Assembly (NCBI GenBank): GCA_900541895.1
Contig: UWSI01000014.1
Span: forward strand, 1-41,898
Source of the DNA: an uncultured Actinomyces sp.
Lineage (GTDB): Bacteria > Actinomycetota > Actinomycetes > Actinomycetales > Actinomycetaceae
Reading direction: 5' to 3'
DNA: 41,898 nucleotides
Of the stretch, positions 7,489 through 14,706 are shown piece by piece. Under the pieces are notes generated by a model that was given only the letters and a program-made list of their open reading frames with translations, was not told where the DNA came from and searched no databases. Position 1 is the first letter of the stretch; each line of letters opens with the position of its first letter. Both the position numbers and the translations under genes were made by a program.

Positions 7489-8952
7489 ATGAACTCTGAA
7501 GTGACACGCGTCCGCCCGGCGTCTTCTTGGGGAGCAACGGTACTCGCCTGTGCGCTCGTCGGTGCTGGAGCTGCTGCCGGTGTGATGACCTCGAACGGCG
7601 TCGCACAGGCTGCGGATGTCAATGTGGTTACCGATGCATCGATCAAGAACACCACGCATCCAAATGGCCCCAACAATGTCTTCGACTCTTTCAACGCCGT
7701 TTTCTCCTTCGATACGACTGGCAAGACTGTAGGCGAAAATGACACGCTTACCATTAAGCTTCCCAAGGAATTGAGGACTCGTCAGGCATCTTTCGATGTG
7801 ACTGATGCTCAGACCGGTGGCGTAGCACTTCGGTGCTCGGTCCCTTCTGGTGAAGGGCCTGAACTCACCTGTGTTTTCACCGATTACATGAAGACGCATG
7901 AAAATGCGAAGGGGCAGATTCACTTGGTTGGTGATACAGCTGCCGAATCTTCAAGTGAAAATTTGAGTTTCACTGTGAATCACACGGTGACGCTTCCTGT
8001 TCCCATGCCCAATGGCAAGATTGTCCCGAAAGCTAATGCTCATGCGCCCGCGACGGCCTATAAGGATGGCTGGCAGCTTCACAACGGGCATGATGAGCGC
8101 TTTACGTGGGAGGTCTACATCCCTGAGCGCCAAAACCATGCAAGCACCATCAGCGTGACCGATACTTTTGATCCCGCCAACGGTGGCTACCGTCTTTTCA
8201 ATGATCCGAATGGTGCATGGCAGCGTACGCGTCTTCTGAAGTGGAATTCGCTGGAAGACTTCCAGAACGACCCGAAGCGTGAGAATTTTGCTGAAAAGGT
8301 CGACGTTGGTGGCTCCATCAATGGCGGCACCTTCACCATGACGGAGACTGCTAACGGTTTTGTCGCATCTTTCCCGAACTCGGGTGGCGATGCTTACTAC
8401 CTGCTCAAGTACTACACAGAACTCAAGGTTCCGGCCAGTGCAAGCGTCGGCAGTGCTTTCAAGAACACTGCTGTCGTTAATGAGCAAGTTGCTGAGAAGA
8501 GTATCGTCATTAACACCGCCGGTTGGGGCGATGTCGATGCAGACAAGAAGAAGACGCCGAGCCCGACTCCGTCAACTACGATGCCGACGCCGAGCCCGAC
8601 TCCGTCTACCACGACGCCGACGCCGAGCCCGACTCCGTCCACCACGACGCCGAGCCCGACCCCGTCTACCACGACGCCGACGCCTGAACCGACTCCGTCT
8701 ACCACGACGCCGACGCCTGAACCGACTCCGTCCACTACGACGCCGACGCCGAGCCCGACTCCGTCCACTACGACGCCGACGCCTGAACCGACTCCGTCCA
8801 CCACGACGCCTGAGCCTGAACCCAGTGTTTCAACCTCGACTGAAGCTCCTAAGGTTCTGGCCCATACGGGTGCAAGTGCTGCGATTGTCCTTCTCGCCGG
8901 TGCCTTGGCTGGCACGCTGGGCGCAATGCTTTCGCGTCGACGCGCACAGTAA
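7489..8952 (+). CDS. LAXTG-anchored MSCRAMM-like surface adhesin, copy 2 (longest stalk)
   Basis: 487 residues; ATG 7489 with GAAAG (7474-7478) ten nt upstream. The signal peptide ends near VAQAA (about 35). N2 (about 40-185) carries LPKELRTRQ, the Cys pair (RCSVP, LTCVF) and latch-like VFTDYM. N3 (about 190-345) has the GWQLHNGHDERFTWE block shared by all copies and ends TAGWGD. The stalk is the longest of the four: about eight units of (PT)PSPTPSTTT or PEPTPSTTT between residues 356 and 443. The anchor is LAHTG, then a hydrophobic helix and RRRAQ. It is the closest relative of copy 1 (shared GGYRLFND and PEPTPSTTT stalk). It would be exported by Sec, sorted by a class E sortase encoded elsewhere, and displayed far from the wall by its stalk (inference). 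Confidence 0.87.
   Translation: MNSEVTRVRPASSWGATVLACALVGAGAAAGVMTSNGVAQAADVNVVTDASIKNTTHPNGPNNVFDSFNAVFSFDTTGKTVGENDTLTIKLPKELRTRQASFDVTDAQTGGVALRCSVPSGEGPELTCVFTDYMKTHENAKGQIHLVGDTAAESSSENLSFTVNHTVTLPVPMPNGKIVPKANAHAPATAYKDGWQLHNGHDERFTWEVYIPERQNHASTISVTDTFDPANGGYRLFNDPNGAWQRTRLLKWNSLEDFQNDPKRENFAEKVDVGGSINGGTFTMTETANGFVASFPNSGGDAYYLLKYYTELKVPASASVGSAFKNTAVVNEQVAEKSIVINTAGWGDVDADKKKTPSPTPSTTMPTPSPTPSTTTPTPSPTPSTTTPSPTPSTTTPTPEPTPSTTTPTPEPTPSTTTPTPSPTPSTTTPTPEPTPSTTTPEPEPSVSTSTEAPKVLAHTGASAAIVLLAGALAGTLGAMLSRRRAQ
8553..8819 (+). repeat. Tandem 27/33-bp repeat block in adhesin 2 stalk
   Basis: About eight in-frame units built from ACGCCGA/ACGCCTG followed by GCCCGACTCCGTC(T/C)AC-type segments, encoding PSPTPSTT or PEPTPSTT with an optional PT insert. 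Some units are near-identical, consistent with slippage or unequal crossover. The reverse strand shows long Gly/Val-rich open frames that are artefacts of the repeat. Confidence 0.9.
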
Positions 8953-8970
8953 TTTAATTTCTCGCTAGTC

Positions 8971-9016
8971 TGATTTGACCGGTGTCACCGTGCGGAGACA
9001 CCGGTCAAATCATTTT
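8971..9016 (+). terminator. Terminator after adhesin 2
   Basis: Perfect 16-bp stem (8971-8986 with 8997-9012) followed by TTTT. It begins 18 nt after the stop codon. Confidence 0.88.
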
Positions 9017-9173
9017 GTACGCAAAATGCTCTAGGGGGTAGCCTGGAGACTCTTTATGACGTAGCTCAACATACATCGGTATTTGTCTGAAAAAGTTTCG
9101 GAGAATCCACAGAAAATGACCAAAAATCTGGTGTTGTTCGTGGTGTAACCTGAGTTGAAGCTGAATGTAGGCG

Positions 9174-9182
9174 TGATAGTCT
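9174..9182 (+). promoter_or_regulatory. Extended -10 promoter element of adhesin 3
   Basis: TGATAGTCT fits TGn-TAnnnT and ends 49 nt before the ATG at 9232. TTGAAG (9155-9160) is a possible -35 with a 16-nt spacer. Confidence 0.5.
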
Positions 9183-9231
9183 TCTAGTGCTCGGTCACTT
9201 GTGTGACAACCCTCCAGAAAGAAATAACTTC

Positions 9232-10539
9232 ATGATTTTCAATGCTACAAGCGTGCGCGTGCGTCGCGTTTCGGTTGCCGGTGCTCTTGCATGCGCGCTT
9301 GCCGGAGCCAGCGTGATGTCTGTTGTTACCGCTTCGTCTTCGCAAGCTGCTGATCACTATCCCGTTGCGGTCGATCAGGTCGTCAAGAACGTCGTGATGA
9401 AAAACCGTTCGACTCCGGATGGCCCCAACCGTGTGTGGGATAACTTCACCATGGATTTCAGCTTCGATACGACTGGTGTAGAAGTTGCCGAAACTGACAC
9501 CATTACAATTCAGCTTCCCAGTGACTTGCGTACTCGTGCTGCTTCCTTTGACGTTACAGATAAGAACACCGGTGGCGTCGCAATGAAATGTGTCATCCCC
9601 GATGGCGAGGGACAGACGCTGCGCTGTGCGTTTACGGACTACGCAGATCACCACATCAACATGAAGGGCGATATCCACGTCCTGGCGGACGTTACGCGCC
9701 CGACCACTTCAACGCACTTTGAGTTCAAGTTGAGTCATGATATTACGCTGCCTGCAGATATTGAGCATGGCAACGTCGTTCCGAATGCAGTTGGGTATGC
9801 TCCTGATACTCCGTGGAAGAACGGCTGGCAGCTTCATGAAGGCCACAAGGAACGCTTTACCTGGCAGGTCTTCATCCCAGAGCGTAAAATTCGCTCCAAC
9901 ATTATTTCGGTGACTGACACTTTCGACACCGCTAATGGTGGTTACAAGCTTTTCAATGATCCCTCAACGGATCCGAATGCTTGGCAGCGTACCCGCTTGC
10001 TCAAGTGGAATTCGCTTGCGGAATTCAAGGCTGACCCCAGTTACCAGAAGTACAACGAGAGCATTCCGGTTGGAGGTGCGGTCAATGGTGGCACCTTTGC
10101 CATGACCGAGACCTCGACCGGGTTCGTTGCTTCTTTCCCGAACTCGAACAGCGATGCGTACTACATGATCGAGTACTACACGGTGCTGAATGCTCCTGAA
10201 AATGCGAAGCCCGGAAACGTTTTCAATAACAAGGCTGATGTCAATGGGATGACCGCTGAGCACAGTATCGCGATCGATACGGTTGGCTGGGGTGACCTCT
10301 CGGGTGAGAATCGCCCGACTCCTCCCGCTCCCTCGACCTCGACTCCTCCCGCTGCCACGGTGACCCCATCGCCCTCTGAGTCGACAACCGAGGCGGCCCC
10401 TTCCCCCTCCACCAGCACCACTCCTTCGCCGAAGACTCCCTTGGCACGTACAGGTGTTATGAGTGTTCCGATGATTGGTTTGGGTGCACTGGGACTAGCA
10501 TTGGGTGCCGCGCTCATGCGTCGTCGTCAGCAGGCCTAA
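9232..10539 (+). CDS. LAXTG-anchored MSCRAMM-like surface adhesin, copy 3
   Basis: 435 residues from ATG 9232, chosen because AGAAAG (9216-9221) lies ten nt upstream exactly as in copy 4; the frame extends to 9187 without a ribosome site. The signal peptide ends SSSQAA (about 36). N2 carries LPSDLRTRA, the Cys pair (MKCVIP, LRCAF) and AFTDYA. N3 carries GWQLHEGHKERFTWQ, GGYKLFNDPSTDPNAW and ends TVGWGD. The stalk is short, without PEPTPSTTT repeats (TPPAPSTST...SPSTSTTPSP). The anchor is LARTG, then a hydrophobic helix and MRRRQQA. Copies 3 and 4 form a sub-lineage distinct from 1 and 2 in stalk, tail and leader DNA. Ligand unknown. Confidence 0.86.
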   Translation: MIFNATSVRVRRVSVAGALACALAGASVMSVVTASSSQAADHYPVAVDQVVKNVVMKNRSTPDGPNRVWDNFTMDFSFDTTGVEVAETDTITIQLPSDLRTRAASFDVTDKNTGGVAMKCVIPDGEGQTLRCAFTDYADHHINMKGDIHVLADVTRPTTSTHFEFKLSHDITLPADIEHGNVVPNAVGYAPDTPWKNGWQLHEGHKERFTWQVFIPERKIRSNIISVTDTFDTANGGYKLFNDPSTDPNAWQRTRLLKWNSLAEFKADPSYQKYNESIPVGGAVNGGTFAMTETSTGFVASFPNSNSDAYYMIEYYTVLNAPENAKPGNVFNNKADVNGMTAEHSIAIDTVGWGDLSGENRPTPPAPSTSTPPAATVTPSPSESTTEAAPSPSTSTTPSPKTPLARTGVMSVPMIGLGALGLALGAALMRRRQQA

Positions 10540-10583
10540 GTCTGAACGAGGCGCGCTTCTCTGTAGAGAAGTAACAGCTGAAC

Positions 10584-10620
10584 TGTGGGCTCCATCCTTG
10601 TGGGTGGGGCCCACAACTTT
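10584..10620 (+). terminator. Terminator-like hairpin after adhesin 3
   Basis: TGTGGGC (10584-10590) pairs with GCCCACA (10609-10615), extended inwards to about 14 bp with G-T pairs. A short T run (CTTT) follows. Confidence 0.65.
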
Positions 10621-10893
10621 ACCTAGAAGCAGCGTTATTTTGCGATTTTGCACGAATATGTGCTGGTGGTCAGTTGTATGTAGCCGGAAAGACGCGAATT
10701 TGTAGTGCTGCGTAACTTCCGGCTTTTGAATCTCTAACGATGTGTCAATAACTGGGATTTACTCAGGAATATTCAGAAATGTATCGGGGAATCCGCTGAT
10801 ATTGAATGCGTATATCGTTGATATTCTGCGGATTTCCTGAAATTGGTATTGTTGTTTGAAAAATAATCGCTTGACCAAAGCTGAAGATGAAAG

Positions 10894-10902
10894 TGTTAGC
10901 CT
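10894..10902 (+). promoter_or_regulatory. Extended -10 promoter element of adhesin 4
   Basis: TGTTAGCCT fits TGn-TAnnnT and ends 50 nt before the ATG at 10953. TTGACC (10871-10876) upstream is a good -35 hexamer; the spacing is 17 or 20 nt depending on which hexamer is taken as -10. Confidence 0.55.
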
Positions 10903-10952
10903 GAAAGGGCTTAGCCGCTTAAGCGGTATCCCTCCAGAAAGACACATACGTC

Positions 10953-12251
10953 ATGAATAACGAAGCTACGCGCGCGCAGTTGCGTCGCGTTCCTCTTGCT
11001 GGGACACTCACAGTCGCTTTGCTCGGCGCCGGCGCGCTCAGCGTTTTTGCGCCCACTGCCCCGGCGGCCTCGGCAGCTGAAGTGAATGGAATCATCACCA
11101 GCGTCAATGTTGCTAATGAATTTAGTCCCAATGGGCCAAATCGGCTTTGGGATTACTTCTCAGCCGATCTGACCTTCGATACCAGCGGTAAGAGCGTGAA
11201 GCAGGGCGATACTCTGACCATCGACCTGCCGGCTGAATTGCGTACCCGTAACGCGACCTTCGACGTCACCGATAAGAAGACCGGCGGAGTTGCTTTGAAC
11301 TGTACGGTGCCTTTCGGTCTTGGGCAGACGGTCACCTGTACGTTTACGGACTACGTGAATACGCACGTAAACGCGAAGGGTGATATCCACGTTCGTGCGG
11401 ATATGGCTTCGACGACTACGGATGCGTCCTTGACTTTCAAGATCAACCACAAAGTGGAGATCAAAGCCGATATTCCCAATGGCAACGTTGTGGTGAACAA
11501 GGAGGCTTGGGTGCCTCCGAGCCCGTGGAAGTATGGTTGGCAGCTCCATGACGGACACAATGAGCGCTTCACGTGGGAAATTCATATTCCTGCAAAGTCG
11601 ATCCAAGCGCCCGTTATTTCGGTGACGGACACCTTCGATACCGCTCATGGTGGTTACAAGCTTTTCAATGATCCGTCAACGGATCCGAATGCTTGGCAGC
11701 ATACTCGCCTGCTGAAGTGGAATAGCACAGAGGCCTACAAGAAGGACCCCTACCACGCGCATCCTTCTTCACGGGTGAAGGTCGGTGAGGCGATCAACGG
11801 TGGTACTTTCACCTTGACCGAAACCTCGACTGGCTTCGTTGCCTCTTTCCCGAACTCCAACGATGATGCGATCTATGAGCTCAAGTACTACACCGAGCTT
11901 AATTCTCCAGAGGGACTCAAGATTGGTAACTCCTTCAATAACACCGCTGATGTCAACGGAGTGACCGCGAAGAAGGAAATCAAAGTTGAGACCATTGGCT
12001 GGGGCAATGTCGAAGGACAGCTGCGGACGACTCCTCCGACACCGTCTGTCACGACTCCTCCGGCTACCACGGTGACCCCGTCTCCCTCTGTGTCGACGAC
12101 CGAGGCCACTCCTTCCCCCTCAACCAGTACCACTCCTTCGCCGAAGACTCCCTTGGCGCATACCGGTGTTATGACTGCTCCGGCAATCGCTTTGGGTGTG
12201 CTTGGACTGGCATTGGGCGCTGCGCTGATGCGTCGTCGTCAGCAGGCCTGA
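10953..12251 (+). CDS. LAXTG-anchored MSCRAMM-like surface adhesin, copy 4
   Basis: 432 residues; ATG 10953 with AGAAAG (10936-10941) eleven nt upstream. The signal peptide ends AASAA (about 38). N2 carries LPAELRTRN, the Cys pair (LNCTVP, VTCTF) and TFTDYV, the closest of the four to the staphylococcal TYTFTDYV latch motif. N3 has GWQLHDGHNERFTWE and GGYKLFNDPSTDPNAW, ending TIGWGN. The short stalk is TPSVTTPPATTVTPSP...STSTTPSP. The anchor is LAHTG, then a hydrophobic helix and MRRRQQA. Its mature part contains exactly two Cys, like the other three copies, so a disulfide in N2 is likely. Nearly identical DNA tracts are shared with copy 3. It is the last gene before a convergent unit. Confidence 0.87.
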   Translation: MNNEATRAQLRRVPLAGTLTVALLGAGALSVFAPTAPAASAAEVNGIITSVNVANEFSPNGPNRLWDYFSADLTFDTSGKSVKQGDTLTIDLPAELRTRNATFDVTDKKTGGVALNCTVPFGLGQTVTCTFTDYVNTHVNAKGDIHVRADMASTTTDASLTFKINHKVEIKADIPNGNVVVNKEAWVPPSPWKYGWQLHDGHNERFTWEIHIPAKSIQAPVISVTDTFDTAHGGYKLFNDPSTDPNAWQHTRLLKWNSTEAYKKDPYHAHPSSRVKVGEAINGGTFTLTETSTGFVASFPNSNDDAIYELKYYTELNSPEGLKIGNSFNNTADVNGVTAKKEIKVETIGWGNVEGQLRTTPPTPSVTTPPATTVTPSPSVSTTEATPSPSTSTTPSPKTPLAHTGVMTAPAIALGVLGLALGAALMRRRQQA

Positions 12252-12350
12252 GGGTAGGTCTGAAACTTCGGCGTAAAACTGAGGTTGAATGCCTGAAGAA
12301 TAAATCCCCTGAATCACGAGGGACGTCTCAGGCGTAAACGCGGTACACGT

Positions 12351-12400
12351 ACTGGTGGGGGGGGCCTCCATCTACATAGATGGAGCCCACCAGTGTTTAT
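12351..12400 (+). terminator. Two-tier terminator hairpin after adhesin 4
   Basis: ACTGGTGGG (12351-12359) pairs with CCCACCAGT (12386-12394), enclosing CTCCATCT / AGATGGAG. GTTTATT follows. It lies 100 nt after the stop codon and could serve both strands. Confidence 0.65.
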
Positions 12401-12615
12401 TGTGACTCTGCATGGGCCGAAATACGCGTCCCGCAGGTCGCCTTCGGCCTTTGGAATGTAACCAAAGGACTCCTGTACCGGGCGTAGTAGCGGAAGAGAA
12501 GTGGTTTATAGCTTCTGTCCTGTGTAGACAATGCATGGGGGCTTTGAACAGAAGGGGAGTGGGGATCCGGTTAGCAGGGAGGCGGACAGAGGCACATAAG
12601 CACGTGAATGTAGTA

Positions 12616-12648
12616 GTGGGGGCTGCCAATTTGATTGGCAGCCCCCAC
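12616..12648. repeat. Perfect 15-bp inverted repeat in convergent gap
   Basis: 15-bp stem (12616-12630 with 12634-12648) with a TTG loop, rich in G/C at the base. It has no T tract on either side, so it may be a terminator core for the minus-strand oxidoreductase gene or another structural element. Confidence 0.7.
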
Positions 12649-12789
12649 ATTGCGAGCAAACGCGTATCGCGTCATCCGGTTATATGAGCTCTTTCAGATC
12701 TGTCATATGGAATTGCAGGAGGATACAGGTTGTCGCCTGCGTCATTGTCAACTTCGTATGGAGAACATCCCGGATTAATAGCTAGCTCT

Positions 12790-14358
12790 TTATGCGCGCG
12801 CGTCAAAGTGTTGCAGGCCGGAGTCCTCACGGGAACCGCCCTGACCATCGCCGACATCGTGGTAGTCGTGAATCCATTCAATGCGGTGAACCCACTTGAC
12901 CATCTTGTAGCCGTGCTGAGAATCGGCACGCAGACGAAGGGGGCCGCCGTAAACGTCGGGCAAGGGCTCACCGTTCATGGCCCATGCGAGGATGCATTCA
13001 TCATCGTCAACCATGGAAGGCTCCAGGCACTCGTAGTACGGAGTTGTTGGACCGCCGTCGTACATATGTCCCACGTGTCCGTAGGAGGTGACCATAACGT
13101 AGCGTGCGCCCTCAGTTGGCTTCACCAAAGCTAAGACGTCCTTCAAACGGATGCCTTCCCACTTTGCAATGCCGGTCCATCCCTGCATGCAGGTGTGCAT
13201 GGTGATGTTAGTGACGTGGCCAAGTGCCTTGAGCTCATCAATCGAGAAGGACTTCTCTTCCTCGACCAAACCGCCGATCTCCAGGCGGTAGTCCTCGAAG
13301 CCGCGTTCACGCATGTCAACCCACTCTTCGGATTGCTCGCGTGTCGGGGGACGAGTGTTCACCCAGTGGAAAGGCGAAATATCGTCTTCGGTGAAGGTGC
13401 GTGTCTTGACCTGACGAGAGTGCATCTTGTCGAGGGTGAGCGAACGGATGGGCTGGGTTGCTCCCCAGATCAGGCGCTGTGTGCGGCGCTTGTCAGTCAA
13501 CGACCAGTAGGATGCGCCGATCCATAGAGCGATTGCAAAAACAATTCCAAGGATCAGCATTGTCACAGCTTGGGCGAATTGTGCTGCAGTAATGTCGTTG
13601 TAGTTTTCGCCCAACATCATGTGTGCGATGTTGTACTGCGGGTGAACCACAAAAACCAGGGCAACGTGAATCACTACAAATACACAGTAGAAAGCCATTC
13701 CAAGGAAGTGGATGGAACGTGCTGTCTGACGGTTATGGAAGAGCTTGACGTAGCGAGGGAAGCGCCCCGCGAAGGTCGGAGACATGACCGGTCCGGTTGC
13801 AATCATCAAAGGCGCAACGATGAAGACAACTGTGAAGTACATGAGCTTCTGCAGGGCATCATAGGGCTGGAAGTGCTCGATTGAAGGGATCTGCAAGCCC
13901 ATGTAGATCTTGGCGCTTTCCCAGGCCTCGGGGAAAATCGACCATGACGTAGGGACGATGCGGCGCCACTGGCCGGTTCCAAAAAGTAGAGCAACGTAGA
14001 TAAAACCGTTGAGCAACCAGATTGAGGTAACTAGGGCGTGCCATGCGCGTCCAAGTCCAATTTCGCCTCGTCCGGGGAGGGAAATCAGCGGGTGAAGACT
14101 GCGCTGATCGTCGCGAGCGGTGAACTCACCGGGGACAGTCGAAACCTTGTCCTTGGTGAATTTGATCCACTCAGAGCCGGGGGTGCAGTGGTTATTCCAG
14201 TACAGTCGTGGGTGAGATGCTAGAACTTCCCAGCCGGATCGAATGAGGAACCCCATCATGATGAAGTTGATGAAGTGGGTAATTCGAAGCCACGCAGGGA
14301 AGGTATCCAGATCAACGCCGTTCACGATATTCGCGACTGCAATAAATGAGTGCGACAT
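12790..14358 (-). CDS. Cytochrome b561-like / molybdopterin (sulfite-oxidase-fold) fusion oxidoreductase
   Basis: 522 residues; ATG 14358 with AGGA nine nt upstream. The N-terminal half (about 20-290) is a membrane cytochrome b domain of the b561/formate-dehydrogenase-gamma type, with about five helices and candidate haem His28, His107, His217 and His231. The C-terminal part (about 325-505) is a sulfite-oxidase-type molybdopterin domain, with Cys390 in MHTCMQGWTG as the probable Mo ligand and conserved YGHVGHMYDGGPTTPYYE and GGPLRLR blocks. Fusion of the haem membrane domain and the Mo domain in one chain suggests electron exchange with the quinone pool; the substrate is unknown, and sulfite or methionine-sulfoxide chemistry is a guess. 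A MoeA-like gene lies at 36.9 kb. Its promoter region is AT-rich and holds a perfect inverted repeat at 14473-14496. Confidence 0.82.
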   Translation of the reverse strand: MSHSFIAVANIVNGVDLDTFPAWLRITHFINFIMMGFLIRSGWEVLASHPRLYWNNHCTPGSEWIKFTKDKVSTVPGEFTARDDQRSLHPLISLPGRGEIGLGRAWHALVTSIWLLNGFIYVALLFGTGQWRRIVPTSWSIFPEAWESAKIYMGLQIPSIEHFQPYDALQKLMYFTVVFIVAPLMIATGPVMSPTFAGRFPRYVKLFHNRQTARSIHFLGMAFYCVFVVIHVALVFVVHPQYNIAHMMLGENYNDITAAQFAQAVTMLILGIVFAIALWIGASYWSLTDKRRTQRLIWGATQPIRSLTLDKMHSRQVKTRTFTEDDISPFHWVNTRPPTREQSEEWVDMRERGFEDYRLEIGGLVEEEKSFSIDELKALGHVTNITMHTCMQGWTGIAKWEGIRLKDVLALVKPTEGARYVMVTSYGHVGHMYDGGPTTPYYECLEPSMVDDDECILAWAMNGEPLPDVYGGPLRLRADSQHGYKMVKWVHRIEWIHDYHDVGDGQGGSREDSGLQHFDARA

Positions 14359-14472
14359 GGTGATTCCTTAGTCGATGCTGACACAGTAACACTTTCAGTT
14401 TAGGACGCATTTGTCATAAAAAAGGAAAAAATCGAATTTATTTACGAATCTCGCTCAATTTGTCACAATCAC

Positions 14473-14496
14473 ATCGTTATGCAAGAAAATAACGAT
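14473..14496. promoter_or_regulatory. Candidate operator: perfect 8-8-8 inverted repeat
   Basis: ATCGTTAT (14473-14480) and ATAACGAT (14489-14496) with an 8-nt spacer; a related half (AAACGATAG) follows near 14511. It sits about 115 nt upstream of the oxidoreductase start. It resembles a dimeric-regulator site but not the FNR or DtxR consensus. The regulator is unknown. Confidence 0.4.
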
Positions 14497-14603
14497 TTTA
14501 GGAAGAATTAAAACGATAGTTTTTAAGCTGCGAGAAAATTCGTTTACTGGTTGAAATTGCGACAAGGGTGGCGAAAGCAATTCGGGACCTTTGTCCTAAT
14601 TGG

Positions 14604-14657
14604 CGAGGCCGCGGCAGAGGTGTGCAAAGAAGTGCGCACTACCCGGCCGCGGCCTCG
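14604..14657 (-). terminator. Long GC-rich hairpin downstream of poxB
   Basis: CGAGGCCGCGGC (14604-14615) is perfectly complementary to 14646-14657. An inner helix GTGTGC/GCGCAC lies in the loop. It begins about 50 nt after the poxB stop on the minus strand and lacks a T tract, so the terminator role is probable rather than certain. Confidence 0.5.
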
Positions 14658-14706
14658 TCAAGGAGAAGAAGCGCTATGAGGAAACTAAGAAAGCGCTCCC
14701 TCAGAC

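Larger units (their letters stand above)
10540..10952. other. 413-nt intergenic region between adhesins 3 and 4
   Basis: No gene was recognised. It holds the terminator of copy 3, then AT-rich DNA with an inverted repeat AATCCGC (10790-10796) / GCGGATT (10828-10834) flanking TGATATT direct repeats, and the copy 4 promoter. Open frames here lack ribosome sites and family resemblance. The length and symmetry suggest regulatory DNA. Confidence 0.5.
12252..12789. other. 538-nt convergent intergenic region with two large hairpins
   Basis: It lies between adhesin 4 (plus) and the molybdopterin oxidoreductase (minus). It holds two strong inverted repeats (12351-12394 and 12616-12648). Open frames here (for example 12412-12687 plus) have no ribosome site, odd composition and no family resemblance. 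It could contain decayed gene remnants; nothing else was recognised. Confidence 0.5.
14359..14706. other. 348-nt AT-rich intergenic region upstream of the Mo oxidoreductase
   Basis: No gene was seen. The left 170 nt are markedly AT-rich and hold the oxidoreductase promoter and the 14473-14496 inverted repeat. The right part holds a long GC-rich hairpin (14604-14657) downstream of poxB. Confidence 0.55.

Noticed and set aside
8553..8819. CRISPR-like array
   Set aside because: The repeats are contiguous in-frame codons for a Pro/Thr stalk with no unique spacers and no cas genes.
8412..8915. Minus-strand Gly/Val-rich repetitive ORF and a plus-strand Arg-rich ORF (8360-8968)
   Set aside because: Both are alternative-frame images of the TPSPTPSTT repeats in adhesin 2; no ribosome site or family.
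10887..10910. DtxR box at the adhesin 4 promoter
   Set aside because: GTTAGCCTGA resembles the box centre but only about 10 of 19 positions match, and the other adhesin promoters match less; it coincides with the -10 element.
12412..12687. 91-residue plus-strand ORF in the convergent gap
   Set aside because: No ribosome site, no recognisable family, and it runs across the perfect hairpin at 12616-12648.
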